NCBI GenBank assembly: GCA_977006965.1
Contig: OZ345375.1
Coordinates: forward strand, 868,001-932,000
Direction: 5' to 3'
Origin: Phymatolithon calcareum
Taxonomy: Eukaryota > Rhodophyta > Florideophyceae > Hapalidiales
Length of the DNA stretch: 64,000 bases
Below the pieces are notes generated by a model. The model was given only the letters and a program-made list of their open reading frames with translations. It did not search any database and had not been told where the DNA came from. Positions within the stretch are counted from its first letter, which is position 1. Each line of letters opens with the position of its first letter. The translations under genes and the position numbers were made by a program. Below are positions 1-12,489 of the stretch, one piece after another.

Positions 1-272
1 CTGGAACCCTCTTTGTGAGCAGTCGCGGTAATATATAGTGCGGTTGGCATAGCTGGAGCTATTTCTCTTCCAAGGTTTTCAAACTAATATCAAAACGGAT
101 AGTACTTGGAACTCCTTGCGAACGGCAGAATTACTGCACGCCCAGTATTGTTCGGGTACTTCCTTTTCCAAGTTTATGAACCTCTGGCGGAGAACAAGGA
201 GAAGGACAACTGAAACAGTGGACGAAGACCGTCTTTGGAAAAAGCCATTGCGGCCGCCGATCTATCGCGATC

Positions 273-1284
273 GTGAATGCAGAACGCATATTTATTTGTG
301 TGCGAACAGAGAGTTCGGACAAGATCGTTAACATGGGTAGCAAAGCTTCCTTGACGGAGAGGACCGACGCCTTATGGAGGAAAAGACGCCAAAGGATAAA
401 GAAAAAGAAGCAAGATTCTAAGGCCTGGCTGAAACGGCAGCGCGTATCGAAGAAGTGGTTCATGTTTACGTTTTCATGGGACAGACTAGGTTACGTCTAC
501 AACCTGCGCCCAGAAGTTCTAGAGGAGATAAAATCAGAGTATTTGATGGGCACTATCGGGCAAGGCCCTTTCTCGAAGTACACTGACCACATACAACAGG
601 GAATGGTTGCATCGGACTTGATGCTGGGACTGGGACTATCCGTCAATGCCAAGACGATAGCCACAGCCCGTCACAGAGGCCTTTCATCTGGCGCTAGAAA
701 AGATGAAAACATAAAAGTGGCCTTCCCGACCTGATATATTTCTGAACTGCCCACAGGTCGACCCAGGAGCAGTGCCGACCGAGGATATGGCGGAATACTA
801 CCAGGAAGAAAAGTACGTCGCCTTGTTGGAATCGACTTCTGATGACTCAGACAATAGATGCGACTATAACCCGAGCAGTAGTGCTCAAAGCTGGAACAAT
901 GGTGGTGCCTTAAAGGGGCTCATTCGCCGGTGAACAATTGTTCGATTGGGCTTCTAAACGAACTGTGTCTGACCTTCGGTTCCTATGGAGAGTGTGCAAC
1001 TACGTCTGCGAAAATATCGCATTGGTCGGTCAAAATCTTTCGAGGTTCGAAGAGCTGTCAGCGATTTGCACAAGACAGGATTCTTGGAGTCTCTTGGGAG
1101 CAGTTTACTGTTTCGTTCACAAGTGAGACTATTATGGGTATGCCGCTGCAAAAACACAAGGTTGAGAGCATTCGTCAAGCTGTCCATCTTTTTAAACTTC
1201 CCAATAACGAATATTAAAAACTCTTCTAGCTTGCTCTTTGTACCAATATCTCGTGCAAGAATCGTTTCCTCCAGTTACTTGTAA
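273..1284 (+). pseudogene. Coding remnant of unknown function, left part of decayed transposon
   Basis: I do not recognise the product. An open frame at 273-734 (153 codons) is rich in Lys and Arg near its start. It is followed in a second frame by an acidic, Ser-rich stretch ending at the stop at 931-933, and in a third frame by a coding-like run at 938-1126 and a further open frame to 1284. Three frames in a row on one strand suggest a single gene broken by frameshifts, although the joins cannot be proved. It runs towards the protease remnant at 1318-2065, which lies on the other strand, so the two converge. The close packing suggests it is a second gene of the same transposon. That link is inference. 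Confidence 0.3.
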
Positions 1285-1317
1285 CAGAGGGGTTCAAAAC
1301 ACCGGAAATCAAAGGGA

Positions 1318-2065
1318 ACGCAAGAGCCTAGCGCCGTGCTCCCAGTAGGAATAGAACGCCGCAGTCCATTCCGTTCTGCTGCAACGGAAAATCTATATCG
1401 TCGCCAACATATTTCCAGTCCTTATTGTCAAGAATTCTCATTAATGAAACAATTGTAGACGCGACACTGCATTTCTGTGACGCATCGCTTGACGAATGTA
1501 CTGCGTCAATGCACTGAACTGTCGCGTTACGTTTTTAGATTCGAAATAAAATCCAGTAGTTTTCACAAAAATGAAATGGCGCAAAAGCGATATCTGCCTC
1601 ATGAAATGTCCCCGCCTGTCCACTCCTCAATAGCCTTTGCATGTTTGCAATCCTTGACAGTCGCGTCTTGAGATCTTTCTCGTCGTTATTCAGGATTGAT
1701 CCATCAACACGGGAGCTGTCAAAAACAGACTTCATCGTTAAAGAGATAATATAATACACTTTGAGTTGGGAGTTCAACTGGAATTACAGATTTGTCACTA
1801 TGTTCATGCACTTGTCGATTAGCCAGAAGTCGGATTCGACTTTTCCTGTGTCAGAATAGAGTCGCCGGAAGTCTTCCAGCTTCATTTCCGCATCTCCAAG
1901 CGTTACGTCACGCTCTATGCAGCATCTCAAATGGTATGTATCGCTCAAGAACTGAAAAATTCTCTTCTCCGCGCCGGCGATAATCTTGAAACAAATGAGG
2001 CTATCGTCGTTTACAGTCATTTTAGGCCGAGACGATTCGCAGAACGTTTGGATTAAGCGCTGCAC
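1318..2065 (-). pseudogene. Ulp1-like (C48 family) cysteine protease remnant of a transposon
   Basis: One reading frame on the minus strand runs from 2065 to a TAG at about 1318 and is interrupted by only two in-frame TAA codons (near 1785 and 1535). It shows the layout of Ulp1/SENP SUMO proteases. A FWLIDKCMNI segment matches the family's W-L-N-D-x-x-I-N start. A DIAFAPFHFCENYWIL segment matches the strand ending in the catalytic N-H-W. CIDAVHSS carries the catalytic Asp, and LQQNGMDCGVLF carries the oxyanion Gln and the nucleophile Cys. The catalytic His position reads Tyr (ENYW), and together with the stops this says the copy is dead. In the family these proteases cut SUMO or related fusions. 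Here the gene follows the transposase remnant on the same strand, as in the MULE lineages that carry Ulp1 domains. Confidence 0.55.
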
Positions 2066-2201
2066 ATTCTTTCCCGGTGTAATTCCTTTCGTTTTTAGGC
2101 GAAAGACGGCAGATGGGTGCAGAATCGAAGCTCCTGCAGGCTTCAGGGCATTCTTGGTGAAGAACTTCGCAACTTCGGCTTGATCTCATCCAATGAGAGA
2201 A

Positions 2202-5109
2202 TCATTCATCATCCTCACAAAACGTGTCGACAAATGCTTCCGCATTCATAGACACATTTCGTGTCATCGGTTTTTTCCATGTTTCTTCCATTAATTCAAT
2301 GGTTGTCCCTGACCGTCCCGATAGTGGAAGTAGTGCACTATTATCGACGCCCCGATTAGGAGCGTTTGGTGGACCATGGAAAGAATCTTTAGGGAGAAAA
2401 ACGTTCGCGACTTGTTTCCGGTTGGCATCCAATGGATCGCACTCTTCAGCTGTATTCGCTAGAGTTTTCCGTTTCTTTAGTCCCCCATTCTTGACTAAAA
2501 CATCTCTTTTTCGCTTCCCGTGCAGTTTTTCTGCTGAGATGCAAGAAAGGAGAGAAGCAACGCGGACGACTACTTTTTTCTTTTCGTTAGCCGATCGTTT
2601 GACGTACTCCGAATTATCCATTACACCAGACCTTTCCCTTGCACGCCCACAGTTCCGGATTTTGAAACTAATCTCTACGGCAGAGTTTTCAGTCACAGGC
2701 ACATATCCTGTTAAAATATGGCAAACGAAAGCAGCGTGGCAGAACAATTGCTTTCGGAGGTATGCATTGCTTCGCCCATCAAGGAATGATGTGTTCGGAA
2801 CCTTAATCTCTGTCGAGAGACTTGAGCAGTACACGTTATATCCGCCTAGAGTATTTTCCAGTAGCGAAAGCGACGGTACATAAATCCTGTACCTTGAGCG
2901 CGAATTCGCGCTGTCCATGAATTCTCTGAAGAAAATATATATGGAAAGGCCCGACGACGAGTTTATGAACACCGTACGCACTATCTTTGTAAATGGTGGA
3001 TGGCTTCTTCAATTCTTAGACTCGAGTACCAGTACTTTCCCGAGTAATGGTGTCGAAAGCGCTTAGAGTGAGGGCTTCAAAAGCGGATTCAATGTTCTCT
3101 GCATTTTAGCCTTTTCTGCGACATGCGTTCATCTTGACGTACTCAATATGCTCCGGTCGCTTTGAGACAGGAACACCGGAAAAATGGCTAAAGAGAAGTG
3201 ACTCCCCTTTTCTGAGAAGCTCTTCATCAGTCATAATGACAGTTTTTCGTGCCTCAGAAAAGGGTTTGACAGCCACAAAATCGCGCTCGGATGATAAGTA
3301 GCCCAGAAATGCAATCAATAGGCACAGGCCAGAGTAGGACTTCGCGGAAACTAAACCCATACGAATATTACGAAAGAAATCTGACATTTCTTTTTGCCGG
3401 TCGGCACCGTGCCCTTTATAACATTCCTTGGAGAATCCGGAAATGGCTGTGTCTCCATGCGCACTGCAACACACCAGAACCGATCTCACTTGCTGCTTCA
3501 TTACGGTATGTTTCCCAATCTTCGCGCAGAACCAAAGAATGCTTAAGTACTCTGGAATGGTTTGTTTGTTGAAGACGTTGAGTACTGCGCTTGCAAACGG
3601 AATTGGCATATCCGCCGCAAAATAGTTGATGTTTGCGGCACTCCCTTCATGACGCATGAGTTTTCTGCGGTATCCTTGCAGTATATACTCAAATATAGAC
3701 GCTTTGCGGTCAACGAGAATGGATTCACATGCGACGAACGGGCCTGTTTGCAGTATTCTAACCAAATGGAAGTTAAGAACGTCAAATAGCGCCATTTTCT
3801 TGCACGCAGAAATTCGTTTTTCCCTTTTTTCCATTGACATTCTTTGAAAGGACGTACATATCTGAAGCCATTGAGACGAAGACGTCTGATACAAGCCCAC
3901 CGGTACAGTCAATGATTGCAACTGTGTCGGCGTTTCCTTTCAGCTCAGATGCGACAATCTTATCCGAAATTGGGCTGTAGATTGACACGTACTTGAGGTC
4001 TACAGTACTCATTTGCGTCACGTCGTGTATGGATCCGTAGAACTTCAACCCGGCATGTGGGTCCTTCTTCAAGTCTTCTTCGGCACTTTTTCGCGCAGCG
4101 AGAGCGATGTTGTTGACAACCTTGACACCGGAGTGATAAGATCCCATCCTCTGCAGGTGTAAAGCTTTTCGAGCTTCTCGGTGTTCAGGTATCCCCAACT
4201 TCTGTTTCCAGTCGCCAGAGCCTTCGGATCTGTATTTTTCAAATGTTCAAGGCATAATCCCTTTTGCATTTTTCCGTCGTCAATCTTTATGAAGCCAGCG
4301 CGACATATTCCCCGAGAAAATGAGTGCTTTTGATGACGACTGCCTTTTGAATACGCACAATGGACAAGTCTGACGCTGTTTCCCTCGTCGGTTAGGTCTT
4401 TGGCGCAAGAAATGACAAACAGTTTTGCGTAGCAGGAAAAGAGGGTACAGTCTTTCCAGGAACAGTGGAACCCATAAACTATATCACCTTCGGAGGCGAA
4501 ACTTCCGTTGCAGTGTTTCCGAATAGAGAAAAGCTTAGAACTTGATCGATTCCTCCCGTCCGAAGTGCATGGATAGCTCATGCCATCTCTAACGGGCGCA
4601 AATGAGTGTGATACAATATTTTCGTCCAGAATCCAGCTCAGAATCTAATTTCCTCGTTAACCACCTGAAGCCTTTACAATAGTGTTTGTTTCACCGATAT
4701 ATATCCAGTTTCTGCATATTTGCGCTTGATAAAAAGACAACGTGCGATTTACAGGTCTTTTGTAAACATCAATTTCACCACAGCGCGTGACGAAAGAGTT
4801 TTCTCTCGCTTCGGGCGCGGATCCCAGAATAATCCCCAAATCTTCTCTTGAAAGTGAGCCGAATTCCTGCACGACAACATTCGAGTTGGGTTGGGACACT
4901 GGATGTGCGGAGCGATTATTCGAAAGAGCTCCTTTAGCGAATTCAACGGGTTCTTCGCTGCAAAGGGAAGCATTTTTCTTCGTGTTACCTTGCGAATCTT
5001 GGAAAAGAAGTGCTCCGTCACGTCCCGAACTTGACCCGAGAGCAGGTTGCGGCTTCGAGCTCTCTTTAGTTTCGCCCCCGATTATTATATCATCGTCCAT
5101 GAATGACAA
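2202..5109 (-). pseudogene. MULE-like DDE transposase remnant, broken by frameshifts
   Basis: Four minus-strand open frames follow one another in different phases: 5109-4657, about 4640-4069, 4198-3782 and 3921-3106, then 2981-2202. Read in order they give an acidic N-terminus, a Cys/His-rich stretch (about 4480-4250), and a segment ending in VAIIDCTGGLVSD, which looks like the first-Asp strand of MULE-type DDE transposases. Next come a hydrophobic block and a VLVCCSAHGD segment resembling the C-x-x-H region of such enzymes. The last frame contains YLRKQLFCHAAF and VTENSAVEISFK, which resembles the C-terminal T-N-x-x-V-E-N motif holding the catalytic Glu. The order fits one transposase of roughly 900 residues. 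Frame changes mean it is a pseudogene, or less likely a gene with several introns. No terminal inverted repeats were found by eye. Confidence 0.45.
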
Positions 5110-7569
5110 CTTGGCTCACAGCGCCAAAGAAAGTCTGGGATAGCGAGAAGTGTGCAGACGGAGAGCGTCACTCTGGGTGATTGGAGTGCGGATCATGACG
5201 ATCCAAAGTCAGGGTAGCAGTAGAGTTCGGGTTTTAAAAATAAATTGCACTTTTGAACCAACATTTTATAAAACTGTAACGGAAAACAGCAGATGGTACT
5301 TCGTTCTCTTGACACGAGGAAGATCAGGTACTTCAAAACTTCTACTGCACTTCTAGTTTCTCTCGTTAAACGTGGAATGATGATACACAAATATAGGAAT
5401 GCACGTCATGTCTTGAACTTTGATCGTGTATGGTTTTCTGTCCCCTTGTTCCAGTGACTATCTCAGATCAACTGCTTGTTTGCATTAATACATATCCAAT
5501 GCTCGTATTCATAAATTGAGCACAGGCTTTCTTTCGAGCTTCTTGGACGGTACTAGGCCATCTCCCAATGAAGATAATTCTGTGGCCCTTTGCAATTCTC
5601 CGCGTTTACACTATATACTCACGCGGAGGACACAGTCCAGCTTGAAGGTGGACTGAGTCCTGCCTCTACCTATTTCCACAGCTCTTCTTTTGCCCCGGTC
5701 GCACGTGTAGAAAGCTACACTACAAATTAGTATCAACGTCTGAAAGCGGCCCATCTCTCTAGCCGTCCCGACTATTATCTCAGCTCCCACCACATTGAGT
5801 CGTGCAATCGTCCACAAGCACGACGTCGGTATACCAGTGGTTGTCGTAGTATGGATGCACATCATCGGAGCAATTACGTACTCCCGAAGGCGAAACCTCA
5901 TTAGGGGCCGTCGTCTGAGGTCAATGAGACTTTGGCACTTGTTGTGGAACAGGAAAATCAACAATCTGAGGGGTGACCGCTCATTGCGTGTCAAAACTTC
6001 GATAAGGGGAGAGAGAATGGAATAAAACGTAAAAAAATTATTGCGCGTCCACTGGAATGTGTTTAGTTCAGAACGAAGAGATGGTGTTTCTGGCTTTTAG
6101 TAGAGTTTGCTGGGAGGTTGAGGTGATGCTTCATCACGAATGATGAAAAATGGTAAGCCCATGTAGTTAGAATGACGGGGACCTTCACGCTGAATGAAGT
6201 TTGAAACCTGTGCAAGTGAGCCTATGCCGAAGTCCAGATAGTTAGAGGGAGACAAGATCTGTACTTACCAATTCTTCAGTCTTCAGCCTTCAGTCTTCAT
6301 TTCACATTTTCCCATTTCCCTTCCTTCTGGCTTAACTGGGAGACGAGTGTTCTCGGCGGTCACAGCGTTCCGAATCATTACGCGATGTTCGATGAACGGC
6401 GACTAAGAATAGGGTGCCCGCTGTGTTCTCGGCATCGCCAATCTGGTGCAGTGAAGTGGCGTTTCGTGCTGTCATACCTACGATATGATACTCCATGACA
6501 CACTCCACTGAGTAGTCCACCGTACAGACCATCGGCAAAAGTCCATTGGCACCAGTTCATTGGCACCAGTCCGCTTTGTTTGTTTGTTGTGTTGTTTGGT
6601 TGTTTACTTGTGTCTTATTTTTTACTTTTTCACGTTGTTATATATGTCCAGTGTGTCTAATGGTTGATGTTCTCATACCCTTGGGTACGAAGTAGTCAAT
6701 ATTGCTCGAGTTCCTAATCCTTCCAATTGCGTTTTCCACCTCTCGTGCTTTTTTCTCTTGGTGCAACAGCGTACCAAGCTGATCTTTAAGAGATAAGCAA
6801 CAGGAAGAATTACCTCAAAGAAGTCTGTACCTCCAGACGGACCGAGTAAAGAGAACGGGCCAAGTAGGCCTGGTAGCCTGGCGATGGCTTTAAGAAGCTA
6901 GTTATGGGAAATGCTATAAATTCCTGGGGTGTAGTCACAAGCTCCAAATGCAAACAATGCTGAAATTGAAGTATTGTCCAGCAAGCCTGACGGCAGCATT
7001 CTCCAAACTGTGGACAGAGACGTTAGATCCTTCCAGACGTGTCGGGGCGAGCAGTATCGCAGAGACATCGGTGTCGTCAGATATAAAGACAGACGCAGAT
7101 GCAGCATCCGGGCGATGGATTCGCTTCCGCATAATTACCACCCGTAGGTGGGGTTGAATTTAGTTCTTGAAAACAGACACAAATCTTGTTTTTGCCTTCT
7201 CCTTTTGTCCATTTCTTGAATTTGCGTCCGTCGAAGAAGTTTGCCACATCGCTATCAGTCGTAATTAAGTGGATTTCTTAAGAAGGTACCATGTGTCCCA
7301 ACGTGAGGAAAGTCAGCACCTTTCTTACCATTTAACTATACTCGAAATTTCGGTTCCTTAATAAGAATTACTTAGTATCTAGTCAATGGCTCGGGCCACG
7401 TTTGTCTCCTCTGTGAATGTTCATGCTGGCTTCCTCAGGATGCTCTTCAGGATTCTAAATGCCCATGCTCCTTGACTGCTCATTTCTTCTTTTAACTTCC
7501 GCGGATTTCTTGGAAACTGACCTACAAACCATCTTGCGCAGAGAATTCTGTGCCTGCTTTCTTTCATCT
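5110..7569. other. Intergenic stretch without a supported gene
   Basis: Only short, overlapping open frames on both strands are present and none shows a recognisable motif. There is a run of TTTG/TTGT repeats near 6571-6605 and a short doubled phrase (CATTGGCACCAGT) at 6543-6572. A 46-bp stretch at about 7286-7331 recurs in diverged form at 58648-58693, so this flank holds an old dispersed repeat. Confidence 0.4.
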
Positions 7570-8990
7570 TCACTGCTTGGTGCGGTCGACCATTCTTGGC
7601 AATGTAATTTTCCTAGCTCGGCGTTCTTCTTGTTGTTCCCAAGCTAGTCGGAGGGCACTCCTGTCTTGGATATGGGTTCGTGTGCTCGATTTTCGCATGC
7701 GGTCCAGCGTCTCGAGTTCCAGCTCTGCTCCCATGTCGCGTGTTTCCTCCACTACCTTCCTAGGTCTTCGCGTTAACTTCGAGAGCAAGTGCTGTCGGCG
7801 GAACTCCCATGGTTCTATTTGGCCGAGCTTCATTAGTCTTCTCCAGTGCCGCCCTGCCCACTTTCCAAACAGTATCATTGCGATGTCCTTTTGGACTTGC
7901 ACTACTGATCTCGATACTGGGATTGTGTCAGGAGATATATGCGCGGCGTACTCATATACCGGCCTGATGAATCCTTTCTTTGTCATGCCTGGAGTGCTCA
8001 TGAGCCGTACTTCTGCGCCAGCGCTTTTGAAGCGCTCCAGGAGTCGGTCGTCACGTATTCAGTTCTCGTTGATTTTCGTACCGAGATATTCTGCCGTGCG
8101 TCTTATTTGAACTTCCTCATTCGCCAGAACAAACGGTTGTCTGATCCTTCGACCTAGCAGTATGACGGAGCACTTTCCGGTTGACTAAGTCATTCGATAG
8201 GCCTGCGCCCATTCGGAGCGTTTGTTGAGCATTTCCCGGAGTTCTTCTTCATTCCTCGTCATTAGTATGACGTCGTCCGCAAACATGTTCAAGCGAAGAC
8301 TCGCATTAGAATCGTTGCAGGGCAGTTATCCTTTCTGCAAAAGTGTCCATCAGAATATTGAGCAGTGCGTGCTAATGGGCGATCCCTGGCGGACTCCACG
8401 CTCGCTTATACCTCGTGTTTTTCCTGCGTCATTCATAACCGTGAAGAGGGTCTTCTGTAGCGAGAGCGAAGCCAACGATGCCACTTTGTTGATAATCTTA
8501 GGTCAATTTCCATTTGTGATCTGTTGAAGGAATACTCCTTCCGGATCAGTTTATCCACCGCTGATTCGAATATGTTGCGAGCGTGCGACAACAGGGAAAT
8601 CGGACCTTAGCTTTTCGGGGAGCTTGGTTCTCCTTTCTTGAATATTGGGACCACCAGAGCGTGATTCCAGTCCTCAGGCCAACATCAGAGTTGTCCGGCT
8701 TTCGTGATAGTTGCCAGTAGGAAATAGTAGCTTGGCTCTGGGGTTAGTAGCAGTGCTTCAGAAAAAATTACATCTGAGCCAGCTGCTTTTCGCCTTGGGG
8801 CATGTCTTAGAGCTCTCTTAAGTTCTCGTTTTAGTGCACGTGTGAAATAGAATTTCCTCGGCTGTAATGAGAACCAGTCGTGTCGCTCAGAATCTCCAAT
8901 GCAATAATAGGCAGCACAGGGCAAACTGTGTGAAACGAGGACTATAATCCTCGGCAGAAGACTTCAAGGGTCGGAAGTCCAAGAGAACCC
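7570..8990 (-). pseudogene. LINE (non-LTR retrotransposon) reverse transcriptase remnant
   Basis: The minus strand carries the RT motifs of a non-LTR retrotransposon in order but in several frames. The finger segment RKAAGSDVIF lies near 8790. WNHALVVPIFKKGEPS followed by GPISLLS lies near 8680-8600, and RGVRQGSPIS near 8405-8375. The catalytic FADD (NMFADDVILM) lies at 8292-8263. AEYLGTKINEN lies near 8085, and an open frame at 8001-7570 gives the thumb region. Stops and frameshifts between these blocks (for example one just after the SPIS motif) show it cannot make a working enzyme. No endonuclease or RNase H domain could be assigned with confidence. It is not obviously the same family as the RNase H-bearing LINE copies further right. 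Confidence 0.75.
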
Positions 8991-9868
8991 TACATTCTCT
9001 AACAGAAATTGGACAGATTGGAGTTTCTGCCGCAGATGAGAGCATGCCATAACAGAAGATCAGACATCGAACGTCTCGCCTCCCCACGAGACACTGAACT
9101 GTGACCTGCCTGAAAACGAATCAAGAGGTTTTCCAGGGTTTCTTGAAACGAGAAGACATGCTAGCAATACGTTGCTACATTCGCGTAGCACCCTAACGGC
9201 TTCTAGTGTCTATGCGCCGAACCACCTCAATTGCGGGGCTATTTGAAAGCTCATAAAAACTTGTAAAAAGAATGCGGAACAGTCTCTTCGGGCCATATTC
9301 GGAAAGGCTGGGTGTGTTCTGTGTGAGGAGTATCCACACTACTACCTAAAATTCACTTCGTTCTGCGCTAGCAACGAAAATATGATGGTCATGCAGAAGT
9401 ACTAGACCTGCAATTCGAGGAGAAAAACACCGTCCGCGCGCGGTCGGTACATCAGTACACGCGAGGCAGCATCCGAAAGCGGTCTTTCAGAGTGCTCCAG
9501 ACTATACGGAGCCATTTCGAAGTCAAAAAAGGTGAGTAGTTTTGTTCAGAATGTACTCGGGGAAAAAATCAATGGTCGCGCGAGCATGTCACACCGCGTG
9601 AAATGGGTTCTGATTCGTTATCCATTGAAGAAGACTAATATTAAGATAGTCCACATTGTCAACGTCAAGGCGGAGAACGCTGACGATGACATTCCAGACG
9701 CTGAGCAGCTTGAACCGAGCCAACACTGGCAAAGCGCGGTACCGCCCAGGCCTGCTTACAGTGTTCATCCTTGCCAATATTCATCGCGAAACGCCTGTTT
9801 ATCGTCTACAGTCGCGATCAAATTCTCGTCAGAAGGACAAACAAGCTTCGATACAACCTTCAGAAACT

Positions 9869-10492
9869 CTAAATGCCCTCTTCCGACTCTCGCCTAAATC
9901 TTACAGGCACCGGGAACTTGGTGTCATCACGCCCTACCGCGAGCCGAATACGTGCGCTCATTGGGTGCCAAGGTACAAGCGGAAGCTCTATGTACGTTTT
10001 AGGGACGATTTTACTCTCAGTTGTGGAAAATTCGCACTCTAAACGGAGACTTCTTAACCGAGAAGTGTGGTATTGGACTTCATTCGAAGTACGATTGCGT
10101 GGTGACGATGTTTCCCCAAGGAACCTGCGAAAACTTGCAGCTTGGACGTCCGCTAAGCTGAGAAGGAAGGGGCGAAAAGAGACTGCAGTGACAGAGCCTA
10201 TTAAGTTTTTCCAAATACTCGTCCTCATGGCAAGAGTTGAGTTCGGCGCTGAGAGCGCTTTCTGGAAGTCTGCCAGGCCGAAGAAGAATTTTCCCGGCCC
10301 TTCTTCTTCCGAAACAGGTATGTCGGTGGCCGAATACCTCCGGCTGATTTCATTCAGAGTGCAATCATGTGAATTAGGCGACATGTACTCTGCGCAGTAC
10401 CGTTGGTCACATCGGTCAAGATTATGTCGATCCCAAGAATGACCACAGAAAGCACACTGTGTCAAAGAGATTTTGAAGGCGAGAGGGCCCAC
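9869..10492 (-). CDS. Unrecognised 207-codon open frame with Cys/His cluster
   Basis: This minus-strand frame has no interruption and a Cys/His-rich start (CAFCGHSWDRH, then CDQRYCAEY and H-D-C), which could bind zinc. The rest is Arg-rich with no domain I recognise. It lies upstream of, and on the same strand as, the LINE remnant at 7.6-9.0 kb, so it could be a relic of that element's first ORF. A plus-strand frame of similar length overlaps it and the choice of strand is uncertain. I treat it as a possible transposon fragment and not as a host gene. Confidence 0.25.
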   Translation of the reverse strand: MGPLAFKISLTQCAFCGHSWDRHNLDRCDQRYCAEYMSPNSHDCTLNEISRRYSATDIPVSEEEGPGKFFFGLADFQKALSAPNSTLAMRTSIWKNLIGSVTAVSFRPFLLSLADVQAASFRRFLGETSSPRNRTSNEVQYHTSRLRSLRLECEFSTTESKIVPKTYIELPLVPWHPMSARIRLAVGRDDTKFPVPVRFRRESEEGI

Positions 10493-11175
10493 GGAATAGC
10501 AGTTCTGTGCTGTCTTGTGGGCGCGTATGCCGGTATAAGGCGCATTGCATGTGTGGATTCATACTTGGTGAGTTCTGGCTCTGCACAGATTCAGCAAATG
10601 CGCCTATAGATCATAGGGGCCATCTAACTCTTCTGGTGATTTTCTAGGTTGTTAGCTGGCTGTTATTCTCTGGTGACCATGCAGAGTGTCTTTATTTCTT
10701 TCTTTACTGCGGGATTTCTCGAAGCTGATGGAACAACTCCGCATCCTTACGGCTCTAGTAGACCTTAACAGATACGAGTGCTACTTGATGTCACAACAGC
10801 TGTCCAAGCTGCACAAGGAGCAGACCATGGTCCAGCTTAACATCCATATCGCTACGCAGCCAATCTTCATTCGCCGTCCTTCAGAGGGATGCCCGGGTTG
10901 GAAACCATTTAGGACGTTCACGGTAGCTAATCATCTCTCTGCCTTCTTTCATTTCCTTCTGTCTTCTCTCCCAGCTTCCTTGAGCGTTGAGGCACACCAC
11001 ACAGGGCGGAATCCATGTACTACCATACTAGCAGAAGGCGATAGTCTTCTCCCCTGGGGAGGCCGGAGCACAGCTCTTGTCATTTCAAAAAACCCGGCAA
11101 TGTAGCGGGGAAAAATTCCTGACTGACCTCTTGGCTCCTTCCTGTGACGTACAGGTGCACGCGTAGCCGGACCGG
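10493..11175. other. Intergenic stretch with a LINE-like tail and a dispersed repeat
   Basis: A (AAAG)n-type tract, read on the minus strand, lies at about 10691-10708 and ends in the same TTCTTTCTTTA-TGCGG form as the confirmed LINE 3' ends, so an unrelated or diverged LINE end may sit here. A block at 10979-11030 recurs, diverged, at 42053-42105 (both contain a GCACACCA...GGCGGAATCCA core). No gene is supported. Confidence 0.3.
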
Positions 11176-11814
11176 TTATGATAACCGGCCTGTATCAAAT
11201 CCGCTTAAATTCGCAAGATTTCTTGGAAATCCAGCGACGGCGGGGTTGGGTCTGGCATTTCGAGCGTGGCAAGTTCTCGATTTGCCGAGTCCCAGGCGAG
11301 CGCGTTCGCGATAGCGCCAGCCATTTCCGACGGAATTACCGTCAGAAGAATCGCGTTGCGCAGCATTACTGCTGCGGCCACTTGCGCCGGCGCGGGCACG
11401 GGCGCCCGCGCCGGAATCTTGTCCTTTGTCGTTTGTGGTCCGTTCGGTCCGGTCAGGCCCTCTCTCCTTCTGATCCTTTTCCTCCATGCAGAGTGTCAGC
11501 AGCACATGATGCAGTGAAGGTTTTGTGAAGTGCCGGGAGAGCAAGTCATCGATAGTATTTAACACGCGCATTACTTGTGGACGTTCAGTCGCCCCAGAGC
11601 GTACATTTGAATTCGAGAGCAGTGCTGGGCACCACGTTACCCCTAATAAAAGTAAAAGGATGACTCCAGAGGTCATGATGACTACTTTTGTTGTGCAAAA
11701 CAACTGCAAAGTTTGAAAATGCAAGACCTCGACCATTGTGCTCTCACAATGTAATACGCTTGATTGTGCCACAATATACATTTGCGATATTTCTACTGTT
11801 AGGAACTGCTTCAC
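11176..11814 (-). pseudogene. Possible broken gene with N-terminal hydrophobic segment
   Basis: The minus-strand frame from 11814 includes a hydrophobic run (VILLLLLGVTWCPALL, near 11665) that would suit a signal peptide if translation started at the Met just before it. It then becomes very Arg/Gly-rich inside a GC-rich tract at 11385-11420. At that tract a second frame (11399-11205) takes over with a more protein-like composition (AVMLRNAILLTVIPSEMAG and so on) and ends at a stop near 11205. A frameshift in the GC-rich tract would explain this. I do not recognise the product. Confidence 0.25.
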
Positions 11815-12489
11815 AAAGGATGCGCTTCAGAGCGAGTAACTTTCATGAGCAAAAAATTAAATAATTCTCGTTCCCTCAATTGAGGGTAAATTTCTGGCAC
11901 ATAGACACTAGGTAACTTCTTATGCCGTTCCACTGTTCTTGATTACTAATCGTCTTCTTCTCTCACTATTGTAAGGCGACACACAGTGAACCGATAAGAT
12001 TCGGTTCAGATATTCACGCGGCTACAGCGTTAGTAGTATTACAAGCCTTTGTCGTTCGTATACCCTTCACTATTAGGTTGCAGAATCTAGGCCTAAATAA
12101 AGTGAGCAAGGCGACAACCCAACCAAGGGCAAGTCAGAATCAAGTTAAGCGTATCAACAACCTTCTTCAACCACCTGTGCGTCCCGTCTGTCCGACGGCA
12201 TCACGCCGCAGCGGACCGCACTCAAGCCGTCCGTCAAACGTACTGCGCTCACTAGCGCATTTGACGGGCGAAGAAGCAGATTACCGCTCGACCGTTTTCC
12301 AGGGCTGGCGTCATCGGAGACGCTAACCGTACCGTTTCATCTCTTCGTCGTGGAGATTTAGAGACAGTTTCGACGCCGTCGTGCTGCTGTAATGTAAAAC
12401 GATCCATACAGTTCGCCAGCCTTTCGAAGCTTCTCGCGTACTCCTGCAGGCTATTTCATAGTCAGAATATCCTATAGTGGCGACAAAAC

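Noticed and set aside
5611-6025. Overlapping frames that might be a Harbinger-type transposase scrap
   Set aside because: No catalytic motif could be aligned on either strand.
9873-10442. A 189-codon plus-strand frame
   Set aside because: It overlaps a minus-strand frame with a Cys/His cluster and has no motif of its own. Either could be chance, so only the other is listed, at low confidence.
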